Virus record (IMG/VR): IMGVR_UViG_3300032086_003797
Span: 62,001 to 126,000 of that record
Strand: one strand, 5' to 3'
Length of the DNA: 64,000 nt
Source of the DNA: a virus
Under the pieces are notes generated by a model. That model saw nothing but the letters and a program-made list of their open reading frames with translations. It was not told where the DNA came from and made no database searches. A program made the position numbers and the translations under genes. Below, in pieces: positions 26,742 through 33,405 of the stretch (positions within the stretch are counted from its first letter, which is position 1; each line of letters begins with the position of its first letter).

Positions 26742-27157
26742 GGAAAGGATTTACTTTAGTATTAGCAGTCTCTATGGGTATGCTTCTCACTGGGCTGGCG
26801 ATTATGCTTTTTCAATCCGTCAATCTGGATATGATGATTGCTGGTAACAAACGTAGATACAACCAGGCATCGTTTGCGGCGCAAAGTGGTATGAATCATT
26901 TTGCCGCTTTGCAGTTCAATTATGATCAGCTAAAAAATTTAGCGGGGAATAATCTGGAACTAAACCTGATCCGTGAAGCAATAGATGATAAACATAGTTA
27001 TGAGGTTTCTATCAAGTTCTGTTGCGGTCGTCTTGGGGAGGTATTACAGCCTGGACAATATTATGTTCAGAGCACTGGTTGGTATAAGAGAAATACTAAC
27101 CACGAGTCTTCTGCAACGTATCAAAGTTTTTATTCTCTTGACAATAATGATTTTTAA
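26738..27157 (+). CDS. PilX-like type IV pilin protein
   Basis: The 139-residue protein begins RKGFTLVLAVSMGMLLTGLA, a prepilin-type leader with cleavage expected between Gly and Phe. It then has AGNKRRYNQASFAAQSGMNHF, very like the PilX N-terminal domain. The conserved Glu at mature position 5 is absent. PilX is a minor pilin that helps assemble type IV pili. In a phage it may interfere with, or be incorporated into, host pili. Confidence 0.7.
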   Translation: MRKGFTLVLAVSMGMLLTGLAIMLFQSVNLDMMIAGNKRRYNQASFAAQSGMNHFAALQFNYDQLKNLAGNNLELNLIREAIDDKHSYEVSIKFCCGRLGEVLQPGQYYVQSTGWYKRNTNHESSATYQSFYSLDNNDF

Positions 27158-27207
27158 GGTATAACTATTATAAGGGGTCATAAACTTTAGCATGAGGAAA
27201 TTCCATC

Positions 27208-27399
27208 ATGAAAATTTATCCATTCTTACCCACCGAACAACGTCGCAAGGAACGTCATAAAGAATTAGAATTAGAGCTACCAGTACCACAACACAGCGAG
27301 ATATATGAAGAGGCTACCACAGCACCAACAGGTTCTGACCGTGGCGTTTGCATTATCGATATGAATGAAGATATGACTGGTGGCGTGATTATAGACTAA
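27208..27399 (+). CDS. Unrecognised 63-residue acidic protein
   Basis: AGGAAA precedes the ATG. The N-terminal part is Glu/Arg-rich and the end is hydrophobic (GVCIIDMNEDMTGGVIID). Confidence 0.55.
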   Translation: MKIYPFLPTEQRRKERHKELELELPVPQHSEIYEEATTAPTGSDRGVCIIDMNEDMTGGVIID

Positions 27400-27403
27400 G
27401 AGC

Positions 27404-27435
27404 ATTTAACAAAACCATTAAGGAGGTTACATAAA
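27404..27435 (+). promoter_or_regulatory. Leader shared with the Hc1-like gene
   Basis: ACCATTAAGGAGGTTACA upstream of the ATG matches the leader at 16905-16921, apart from one inserted A. Confidence 0.6.
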
Positions 27436-27897
27436 ATGGCTAAGAGAAGAAAAAGAAGACGAATAGCATTTCTGAATCGAATGAAGGATATGATGAATGA
27501 AGATCCTTCATTACCACTGGATCGTGCTAAGACACTAACTGAGGTTGAAGTCAAGAATGCGCTCCGTGTTGCGGATGCAAAAGCACGACATGATAAAGAA
27601 GAGCATCATAGAGTATTCGAGGAAACGTTATTCGGTAAGAATACTACTACCACACCCGTAAAGGAAACAACGACGGTAACTCCTGTAGAAGCCAAAGCAA
27701 CACCCGTGAAAACGGAGACAGTGACTACTACTGCTACTAAGCCAGTGGTTACCAAGGCGACCACGACTACTGTTACTGAAAAAGCTACAGCAGTTACCAC
27801 CAAAACAACCACCACAGCTAAGACTACAGCCAAAGCTAGAACAGCCAGTAAGTCTAAAAAGCGAACCACTACCAAGAGTAGAAAGAAGAAGGCTTAA
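27436..27897 (+). CDS. Histone H1-like Lys/Thr/Ala-rich protein
   Basis: A 153-residue basic protein. It starts MAKRRKRRR, has a helical first half to about residue 65, and then a low-complexity tail of Thr, Lys, Ala, Val and Pro ending TTTKSRKKKA. This matches the unstructured tails of H1-like bacterial and phage proteins that condense nucleic acid. The very strong AGGAGG leader suggests abundant product. Confidence 0.7.
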   Translation: MAKRRKRRRIAFLNRMKDMMNEDPSLPLDRAKTLTEVEVKNALRVADAKARHDKEEHHRVFEETLFGKNTTTTPVKETTTVTPVEAKATPVKTETVTTTATKPVVTKATTTTVTEKATAVTTKTTTTAKTTAKARTASKSKKRTTTKSRKKKA

Positions 27898-28218
27898 ATG
27901 TCCAACCCCTTCAAAGAGATCTTAGGTGATATTATAGATAAGCTCAAAGAAGAGCGTCCAAAGCACGCTTTGCCATATGGTACTTGGGTGAAACATTATA
28001 AAGATCCTACTCTTTGGGGGGTTGTGACAGAGGCGCATGATGCAACAGGAGAAAATCTTGCTGGTGAGAAGACATGTAGTTACATGGTTTACTGGCTAAA
28101 TAATGGAAAGTCTAAAGGAAAGAAAAGTAAGATGTTTAAGACAACTATTGAAAATGACTTTTCTCTGATTGTTCAATTTGACGAAGATGGTAAACCATTT
28201 TTGTTTGAAGATGTGTAG
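27898..28218 (+). CDS. Small beta-rich protein related to the GDLV set
   Basis: The 106-residue protein has LPYGTWVKHYKDPTLWGVV, positioned like the G(D/S)LV motif, and a Lys/Gly-rich loop. It begins directly after the histone-like stop codon. Confidence 0.6.
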   Translation: MSNPFKEILGDIIDKLKEERPKHALPYGTWVKHYKDPTLWGVVTEAHDATGENLAGEKTCSYMVYWLNNGKSKGKKSKMFKTTIENDFSLIVQFDEDGKPFLFEDV

Positions 28219-28224
28219 GGTATT

Positions 28225-28419
28225 ATGAGTGGTACCTATTCTTACTCTACTGGTTGGTATTCTATTAGCCCTGCTTTTGCCTGGTGGAACTTTGATGCTC
28301 ATCGTGTGGCTGCGATCAAAGCACGCAGAGAAGCAGCGAGAATTGCTGAAGAAGATAAACAACAAAAGAAAATTAACTCTGCAAAAATTGCAGAAGGAAC
28401 AATATCGGTATATGCGTAG
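28225..28419 (+). CDS. Overlapping 64-residue frame A
   Basis: The ATG lies 4 bases after AGGG. The product is Trp/Tyr-rich and then a basic coiled coil (IKARREAARIAEEDKQQKK). It is overlapped almost fully by frame B starting 4 bases later. Only one may be real. Confidence 0.35.
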   Translation: MSGTYSYSTGWYSISPAFAWWNFDAHRVAAIKARREAARIAEEDKQQKKINSAKIAEGTISVYA

Positions 28420-28447
28420 TAAGCATTCAAGAAAGGAAAATAAATGA
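28229..28447 (+). CDS. 72-residue membrane-anchored coiled coil (frame B)
   Basis: The GTG lies 8 bases after AGGG. It has a strong membrane helix (ILTLLVGILLALLLPGG) then a basic coiled coil. It ends in ATGA overlap with the next gene, which supports it over frame A. Confidence 0.55.
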   Translation: MVPILTLLVGILLALLLPGGTLMLIVWLRSKHAEKQRELLKKINNKRKLTLQKLQKEQYRYMRSKHSRKENK

Positions 28448-28605
28448 ACTGCTTTCAAATCGAAGTCCGTGGTGCAACCTTTACAATCTGGGCTCCTACC
28501 CTCCGTGAGGCATTAGAAACCTTCATGATTGATATGGATATCTATGAAGTACCCAAGCAGTTGAGTGCTTTTGATATGCCTAGTAATATTCCAGCAGGCT
28601 TCTAA
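28444..28605 (+). CDS. Unrecognised 53-residue protein
   Basis: ATGA-coupled to frame B, with AAAGGAAA upstream. Beta-alpha-like, no motif. Confidence 0.55.
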   Translation: MNCFQIEVRGATFTIWAPTLREALETFMIDMDIYEVPKQLSAFDMPSNIPAGF

Positions 28606-28614
28606 TTACCAACG

Positions 28615-29085
28615 ATGTTTTGGTTAATTCTATCTTTATCATTCCCGTCGTATTTTACGGCTCAACAGACTTCCATGGCTCATACAATTATTGAGAAGAC
28701 TAGGCATGTTGGGGATGATCCATATTTGCTTGTTGCAACAGCATGGGTAGAATCTAGACTAAATCCTTTCAGTATATCCAAGACTAATGACTATGGTCTA
28801 TTCCAGATCAACTGGACATTCTGGGGCAGAGAGTGGGGATATAAAGACAGAAAAACATTCTATAAAGATATGTCCAACCCTTACCATGCAACTGTTGCAG
28901 CGATGGTTGTCTTGAAAGAAATGAGAAGATACAAAACATGCCAAGGATTAAATCTTCCTGCTTGTTATAATGGTGGACCAGGGTGGAAAGTTTCAAAGAA
29001 CAAAGATAAAATATTAGCTTACGCCAACAAGGTCAATCGACTAAGAATATATTATAAAAAAAGATTCCCTAACTGGAGCAAATAA
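28615..29085 (+). CDS. Lysozyme-like (SLT) transglycosylase
   Basis: The 156-residue protein has a hydrophobic signal (FWLILSLSFPSYFTA) and a GH23-like core. The catalytic Glu lies in TAWVESRLNPF (about 42-52), NDYGLFQIN follows (58-66), and LPACYNGGPGW comes near the end. It would cut peptidoglycan, either as a secreted endolysin or during entry or exit. It is the last gene before a structured leader and a virion-like gene. Confidence 0.85.
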   Translation: MFWLILSLSFPSYFTAQQTSMAHTIIEKTRHVGDDPYLLVATAWVESRLNPFSISKTNDYGLFQINWTFWGREWGYKDRKTFYKDMSNPYHATVAAMVVLKEMRRYKTCQGLNLPACYNGGPGWKVSKNKDKILAYANKVNRLRIYYKKRFPNWSK

Positions 29086-29110
29086 ATTTAACATTTGTAC
29101 AAGCAACGTG

Positions 29111-29182
29111 CTATCTATAGTAAGCCCGACACACAACCATAATGAGGAAACTTACGCCTCGTGTCGGAAGCATGTAAGATAG
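29111..29182 (+). promoter_or_regulatory. Structured 5' leader of virion-like gene
   Basis: Three nested stems: CTATCT (29111) with AGATAG (29177), CCGACAC (29126) with GTGTCGG (29161), and GAGG (29144) with CCTC (29157). The outer stem touches the AGGAGG ribosome site, so folding could control translation or protect the mRNA end. Confidence 0.45.
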
Positions 29183-29191
29183 GAGGATATT

Positions 29192-29674
29192 ATGGTAAAG
29201 TCAGTTTTCAGTGACAAAAAAGGTTTGGTTCAGAGTGCGGGATCTGGGGTTACAATTCAAAATTCACTCTCTGTGACGGGTCAAGTCGGGATGACGGGTG
29301 CAATTTCGGTACAATCAACACCACTTTTTGGTGGAGGTTTATCAGTCGGAGCACAGGCTGTTACAGCAGCAGGGTCTAACCAGGGCGATGCGGCAGCTAT
29401 TAGTGCCACAGGTGGTGCAATGGTTGTAGTTACTGGTGCAGATAACACCAAAGCTGTTCTCTTGCCATCTTTAGCTTCTGTTGGGGCTGGGAATATTTAT
29501 TTCATCCAGAACTCCTCAGGTAACACCTTAGAGGTATTTCCTTCATCGGGTGACAAGGTTTCACCTGCGGCTGATGATGCTGCAATTACTGTTGCTGCAA
29601 ATTCAATGCTGGTTTGTATCGCAGCCGATGCAACCCAATGGTTTGGATTCGAGCCTACTGTTGTCGGTGCCTGA
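29192..29674 (+). CDS. Virion/fibre-like protein
   Basis: The 160-residue protein is Gly/Ala/Ser/Thr/Val-rich, with the pattern IYFIQNSSGNTLEVFPSSGD and AITVAANSM typical of phage appendage or decoration domains. It has an AGGAGG start and is the first gene of the probable late region, closed by a terminator. Confidence 0.7.
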   Translation: MVKSVFSDKKGLVQSAGSGVTIQNSLSVTGQVGMTGAISVQSTPLFGGGLSVGAQAVTAAGSNQGDAAAISATGGAMVVVTGADNTKAVLLPSLASVGAGNIYFIQNSSGNTLEVFPSSGDKVSPAADDAAITVAANSMLVCIAADATQWFGFEPTVVGA

Positions 29675-29703
29675 TAGGTAACTTACAGCTTTGGCTAAGA
29701 GAA

Positions 29704-29733
29704 AGGCACTCCTTCGGGGGTGTCTTTTTTTTA
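29704..29733 (+). terminator. Rho-independent terminator
   Basis: AGGCACTCC pairs with GGGGTGTCT (with G-T pairs) across TTCG, then eight T. Confidence 0.8.
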
Positions 29734-29754
29734 TCTTTTTTATTTTTGATTTCC

Positions 29755-29804
29755 TTGACATATAGCCGTGCTATGGTATTATAAATTGTAAGGGAGATAG
29801 AGTT
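29755..29804 (+). promoter_or_regulatory. Promoter/leader cassette 5
   Basis: TTGACA, a 16-base spacer and TATTATAAATTG, then TAAGGGAGA before the ATG. It lies directly after the terminator. Confidence 0.88.
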
Positions 29805-30260
29805 ATGAAGTTAGAGAATGCTATCAAAAGAATCAACAAGCGTGCCAGCATCGTTGGTCGTGAGGTTGAGATCGATCGTCGTGATCGCAAAGTTTATGTT
29901 CGCTTTGAAGATGCTGTGAGCGAGCTTTCATTTTGGGTCAATAGTGATGGTCACATCAGTTCTCCTCATATTCGCCGTTATAATGACCATAGCGATATTA
30001 TGGTAGATTACTTCGCTGGTTATCATCTCGATAATCTCAAGCAAGCACTTGATTCGCTGGCTCCATTGCCACCGAAGTACGAAGTCGGCTCTCTTGTTCA
30101 GTTCAAGAACAGTAAGCGTAATCAGCGTTGGAAGCTGGCGGGCAAGGTTGCCTTGGTGATCCAAGCTGAGTCTGGCGGTAACTACAAGGTTCAGTACCCA
30201 GGTAGCGAAGATCGTTACAATCCTTTCTACTCCGAGCGTGATTTAGAGTTGGCGGCATAA
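29805..30260 (+). CDS. Cassette-driven GSLV-motif protein
   Basis: The 151-residue protein has a charged alpha/beta N-terminal domain (1-88), then a C-terminal barrel-like domain, YEVGSLVQFKNSKRN...VALVIQAESGGNYKVQYPG. This two-domain layout is like the cassette 1 gene. Mostly CGT/CGC arginine codons. Directly followed by another GDLV gene. Confidence 0.72.
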   Translation: MKLENAIKRINKRASIVGREVEIDRRDRKVYVRFEDAVSELSFWVNSDGHISSPHIRRYNDHSDIMVDYFAGYHLDNLKQALDSLAPLPPKYEVGSLVQFKNSKRNQRWKLAGKVALVIQAESGGNYKVQYPGSEDRYNPFYSERDLELAA

Positions 30261-30536
30261 ATGAGAAGCAAAGAAATCTTAGAAGAAATCAAAGCACGAT
30301 GCCCCATCAAGCTTGGGGATCTTGTGATGGCAGGTGGCAACTTTGACGACGCAGGCAACAAAGCAGTTCCTGTTATGTGCTTGGTGGAAAGTCTATCACC
30401 AGCTAACGACGATGCTTTTGATCGGGCCTACGAAGGTGCTGAAGATCACTTGATGTTTCGGCTGCAACCAGTAGGCGTTAAAGAGTCTAATATCGGATTG
30501 TTTGTTGACTACGCATGTAATCTAGAAAAAGTTTAA
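30261..30536 (+). CDS. GDLV-motif protein
   Basis: 91 residues with IKLGDLVMAGG and an acidic loop. It begins immediately after the previous stop, so it shares the cassette 5 transcript. Confidence 0.68.
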   Translation: MRSKEILEEIKARCPIKLGDLVMAGGNFDDAGNKAVPVMCLVESLSPANDDAFDRAYEGAEDHLMFRLQPVGVKESNIGLFVDYACNLEKV

Positions 30537-30544
30537 ATATTTGC

Positions 30545-30592
30545 TTGACACTTTGATATAGTGTGGTATTATAAATTGTAAGGGAGAGAGAA
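30545..30592 (+). promoter_or_regulatory. Promoter/leader cassette 6
   Basis: TTGACA, a 16-base spacer, TATTATAAATTG and TAAGGGAGAG. Confidence 0.88.
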
Positions 30593-30784
30593 ATGATTCA
30601 AGTAGGTTCCAAAGTTAGTCACCGTTTTCACCCGCTTTACCACAACAGTATTGGTAAAGTCATTAGCCTTGAGGGTCACCAGTTTGATGGTCACCAGATG
30701 GTCGTTGTGGATTGGGGTGTAAGTAAAAAAAGCATGTACCCCATCCAACATCACCACGCAGAAGCATTACGAAAGGAAGCATAA
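30593..30784 (+). CDS. Cassette-driven small barrel-like protein
   Basis: 63 residues beginning MIQVGSKVSHRF, then GKVISLEGHQFDGHQMVVVDW, a KOW/SH3-like layout. His-rich end. Confidence 0.68.
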   Translation: MIQVGSKVSHRFHPLYHNSIGKVISLEGHQFDGHQMVVVDWGVSKKSMYPIQHHHAEALRKEA

Positions 30785-31098
30785 TGGCTATTGCAAATCC
30801 CGAAGTTGAGTTTCACCTGCAAGACTTTATTGGTCAGTGTGTTGAGATTATCAGTGAGCACTACAGTTCTAAGTTGCCAAACTTGGAGGTTCCCGAAGTC
30901 AAAATCAAAGAGGGTGGCAAGTATTACAAAATCTTTAAGCAGCAGGGCGAATACAACTCACACGTTTGGTTCTTCGTCAGCAAAGAGGACGGCTTTATTT
31001 GGAAGCCTGCTTCTTGGAAAGCTCCTGCTCGCAACTTCCCTCGTGGAAATATTCTTGAAGACAAAGCAAAAGACGTCATTGGCGTCTACGGAATCTAG
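30784..31098 (+). CDS. Unrecognised 104-residue protein
   Basis: Its first base is the last base of the previous gene. Beta-rich with conserved-looking WFFVSKEDGFIWKPASW. It uses CGT/CGC arginine codons, so it probably belongs to the cassette 6 operon. Confidence 0.65.
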   Translation: MAIANPEVEFHLQDFIGQCVEIISEHYSSKLPNLEVPEVKIKEGGKYYKIFKQQGEYNSHVWFFVSKEDGFIWKPASWKAPARNFPRGNILEDKAKDVIGVYGI

Positions 31099-31104
31099 GA
31101 GGAA

Positions 31105-31377
31105 ATGATGGATTACGAATTAAGAGAATTCGATGAGGATATTTTTATCCAATGGTTTACAGAGGAGGCTCGTAATGGTAGGATGCCACCAGAGCGAATG
31201 CAAGAACCCAATTGGGGAGTGAGTCCTGAGTTTCTCATCAACTCTTCTTTTGATGCGATCGCAGCCGACCGAGCAAAATGGCTGCAACCATTGATGTTCT
31301 TGGCAGGCATTAGCGTTGGTATGATTGGCGGAGCACTTTTGAGTTTAGAATATCCTATTTATTGGCTAACATTATAA
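31105..31377 (+). CDS. 90-residue protein with C-terminal membrane helix
   Basis: AGGAGG precedes the ATG. An acidic N-terminal half is followed by the hydrophobic stretch LMFLAGISVGMIGGALLSL. Confidence 0.65.
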   Translation: MMDYELREFDEDIFIQWFTEEARNGRMPPERMQEPNWGVSPEFLINSSFDAIAADRAKWLQPLMFLAGISVGMIGGALLSLEYPIYWLTL

Positions 31378-31397
31378 GCCCGTAGGAGGTAAACCCC

Positions 31398-31427
31398 ATG
31401 AAGAAAAAATACACACGTCGAAGATAA
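31398..31427 (+). CDS. Nine-residue Arg-rich leader peptide MKKKYTRRR
   Basis: A perfect AGGAGGT box lies 7 bases before the ATG of a nine-codon frame ending CGT CGA AGA stop. Three successive Arg codons, the last AGA, lie upstream of structured RNA and tRNA-Arg(UCU). This is the layout of an attenuation leader, but regulation is an inference. Confidence 0.5.
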   Translation: MKKKYTRRR

Positions 31428-31431
31428 GTGT

Positions 31432-31590
31432 TAGGGGTCAACCCGACCGATCTGGCAGGAAGCATAAAGAGCCAGCGTCCCTACCTTCAGTAACCACATA
31501 CCTTTTGAAGAGTTGCGTGTGGAAAACGGTTTGTAGGGTCAGATACACATGGAACAGGAGCCCCAGACGTACTTGGGCGAAAACTCTTCA
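31432..31590 (+). ncRNA. Candidate structured RNA upstream of tRNA-Arg
   Basis: Domain 1 nests TAGGG (31432) with CCCTA (31479), and CTGGC (31452) with GCCAG (31471). Domain 2 is closed by a 9-bp stem, TGAAGAGTT (31506) with AACTCTTCA (31582), and contains GCCC/GGGC. No known RNA family is recognised. No terminator lies between it and the tRNA, so it may be part of the tRNA precursor leader. Confidence 0.4.
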
Positions 31591-31595
31591 CATAT

Positions 31596-31672
31596 GGTCC
31601 AGTAGCTCAGTTGGATAGAGCAACGGTCTTCTAAACCGTGGGTCGCAGGTTCAAATCCTGCCTGGATCACCA
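31596..31672 (+). tRNA. tRNA-Arg (anticodon UCU)
   Basis: A full cloverleaf of 77 bases. Acceptor GGTCCAG/CTGGATC, D-arm AGCTCAGTTGGATAGAGC, anticodon loop CTTCTAA, T-arm GCAGGTTCAAATCCTGC, encoded CCA. It reads AGA and AGG, codons used heavily outside the cassette-driven genes. Confidence 0.95.
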
Positions 31673-31684
31673 AGGAGTTTTGAG

Positions 31685-32287
31685 ATGTTGAAAGTATTAG
31701 GGAAGTTGCCGAGGGAGTTAGTGGTCGCTGTTAGTGGTGGTCCTGATTCTATGGCTATTTTAGATTTCCTTAATAATAATCATAAGGTGACAGCATATTA
31801 TTTTGATCATGGCACAACATTCGGAGAAGAGGCGTACCATTTCCTTAAGAGCTACTGCGCAAGTAGAAAAATCCCATTTGTAACCAGCGTTTTATCAGAA
31901 TCTCGTCCAAGCGGCAAGTCACTTGAGGAACATTGGCGGGATGAACGCTATAAACGATTTCACGACTATAACCTACCCATCGTAACTGGGCATAATTTAG
32001 ACGATGTTATTGAATGGTTCCTGTTCTCATCTGTGCATGGTAAAGGAAAAGTTATTCCTTATCAAAATAAAAATGTTATCCGTCCTTTCCTATCTACCTC
32101 GAAGCAAAGCTTGATTGACTGGTGTACAAGAAAAGGTATTCCGTTTCTGACTGACCCTGGTAATAGTAACAGAAAATTTATGAGAAGTATTATCAGACAC
32201 GACATGATGCCTATCGTAGAAGAAATTAACCCAGGTATTCAAAAAACATTTAAAAAAATTGTAGAAAGCAGGTATAATAACATCTAA
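31685..32287 (+). CDS. tilS: tRNA(Ile)-lysidine synthetase, short form
   Basis: The 200-residue PP-loop enzyme has SGGPDSM (17-23), TGHNLDDVIEWFLF, IRPFL and IPFLTDPGNSNRKFMRSIIRH, all TilS signatures. TilS converts C34 of tRNA-Ile(CAU) to lysidine so that it reads AUA. The C-terminal domains of longer bacterial forms are absent. It lies between tRNA-Arg and the CAU tRNA, its likely substrate. A candidate ribosome site, AAGGAG, spans the tRNA 3' end and the spacer. Confidence 0.9.
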   Translation: MLKVLGKLPRELVVAVSGGPDSMAILDFLNNNHKVTAYYFDHGTTFGEEAYHFLKSYCASRKIPFVTSVLSESRPSGKSLEEHWRDERYKRFHDYNLPIVTGHNLDDVIEWFLFSSVHGKGKVIPYQNKNVIRPFLSTSKQSLIDWCTRKGIPFLTDPGNSNRKFMRSIIRHDMMPIVEEINPGIQKTFKKIVESRYNNI

Positions 32288-32296
32288 CAGCACTGT

Positions 32297-32373
32297 GGTC
32301 CACTAGCTCAATTGGTTAGAGCAACTGACTCATAATCAGTAGGTTCGAGGTTCGATCCCTCGGTGGACTACCA
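32297..32373 (+). tRNA. tRNA with CAU anticodon, probably tRNA-Ile2
   Basis: A 77-base cloverleaf with anticodon loop CTCATAA and encoded CCA. C4-G69 and C5-G68 in the acceptor stem agree with the known TilS identity pairs, and the anticodon stem lacks the three G-C pairs of initiator tRNA. Adjacent tilS supports Ile (AUA) over elongator Met. Confidence 0.9.
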
Positions 32374-32374
32374 T

Positions 32375-32450
32375 GCCCGAATGGCTCAATTGGTAGAGCA
32401 GCGGTTTTGTAAACCGAAGGTTGTAGGTTCAAGTCCTACTTTGGGCACCA
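32375..32450 (+). tRNA. tRNA-Thr (anticodon UGU)
   Basis: A 76-base cloverleaf one base after the previous tRNA. Acceptor GCCCGAA/TTTGGGC, anticodon loop TTTGTAA, T-arm GTAGGTTCAAGTCCTAC, encoded CCA. It reads ACA. Confidence 0.93.
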
Positions 32451-32458
32451 AGAACAAT

Positions 32459-32487
32459 AAGCTCCCGAAAGGGGGCTTTTTTGTTTT
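32459..32487 (+). terminator. Rho-independent terminator after tRNA cluster
   Basis: AAGCTCCC pairs with GGGGGCTT across a GAAA-type loop, then T-rich. Confidence 0.85.
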
Positions 32488-32541
32488 ATATGCAGTCTAT
32501 TTATTTTGTATGCCTAATATAATAATACAGGACTTCTTTAT

Positions 32542-33405
32542 ATGACTGCTAAATTAGTTATCGGAAATGTAGACTTATTTCCCTTCAATGGTGATGCTGC
32601 TGTAACAGGCAACCTTGAAGTAAGTGGAGTATTAAACCTTTCAGAAGTTACTAGCGTTCCTGGCGCTCCTGCTTCTGGTACAGTGAAAATGTTCATGTCT
32701 GGTAATCAAATGTTTGCCAAGTTTCCAGACAGCACTTTAGTAAACATGTCAAGCTCTGGTCCAAATGTGACTAACGCTTCTGATAATAGGCTTATCACCT
32801 CAGTAGATTCGGATTCTTTTAACGGAGAAGCAAACCTAACCTTCGATGGCACAGATTTAGAACTTACAGGTGCTCTAAACGTATCAGGCAATATACTAGT
32901 ATCTAACGACGTCACAACAGGATCTCAAGCAGGACCTGGGAGCTTCTTAGCATTAGACGCAAATAATAAGATAATATTGACAGAGGGCGGCGGCTCAGTA
33001 ACAATAGCGAATGATGCTAACAACAGGATTACTACTGCTGGTGGCGATGGCTCTATCAACGGTGAGGCAAACTTAACCTTTGATGGCAACAAGCTTGTTA
33101 TCAATGCTGGTTTGGTTCTAAATAGAAGAGCTATTACCTCGACCGTCACGGCTTCGGAGACAGATTATTATCTTGCTATTAGGGCTGCTGATGATTTGGA
33201 TATTAGGCTGCCCGATGCATCCAGCTTAACAGAGGGACAAACGTTTGTATTGAAAGATGAACTAGGCACGTCTCCGTCGCATAATGTCGCTATCTCCGCA
33301 TCAGGTGTTCAAACAATTGATGGTAAGAATTTTATTCTTTTGAACTCCCCTTTTGCTGCTATCCACCTATATACAAATGGTAGCAATGGTTATTTTATAT
33401 ACTAA
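32542..33405 (+). CDS. Tail-fibre-like structural protein
   Basis: A 287-residue Asn/Ser/Gly/Thr-rich protein. Two related segments contain GEANLTFDGT (about residues 95-104) and GEANLTFDGN (about 174-183). The C-terminal domain ends in FAAIHLYTNGSNGYFIY. Such repeats and beta composition are typical of phage fibres and appendages. First of several consecutive fibre-like genes. Confidence 0.7.
   Translation: MTAKLVIGNVDLFPFNGDAAVTGNLEVSGVLNLSEVTSVPGAPASGTVKMFMSGNQMFAKFPDSTLVNMSSSGPNVTNASDNRLITSVDSDSFNGEANLTFDGTDLELTGALNVSGNILVSNDVTTGSQAGPGSFLALDANNKIILTEGGGSVTIANDANNRITTAGGDGSINGEANLTFDGNKLVINAGLVLNRRAITSTVTASETDYYLAIRAADDLDIRLPDASSLTEGQTFVLKDELGTSPSHNVAISASGVQTIDGKNFILLNSPFAAIHLYTNGSNGYFIY

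Noticed and set aside
31452-31475. GGAAGCA loop resembling part of SRP RNA
   Set aside because: Only a few bases fit. The symmetric loop and tetraloop of SRP RNA are missing.
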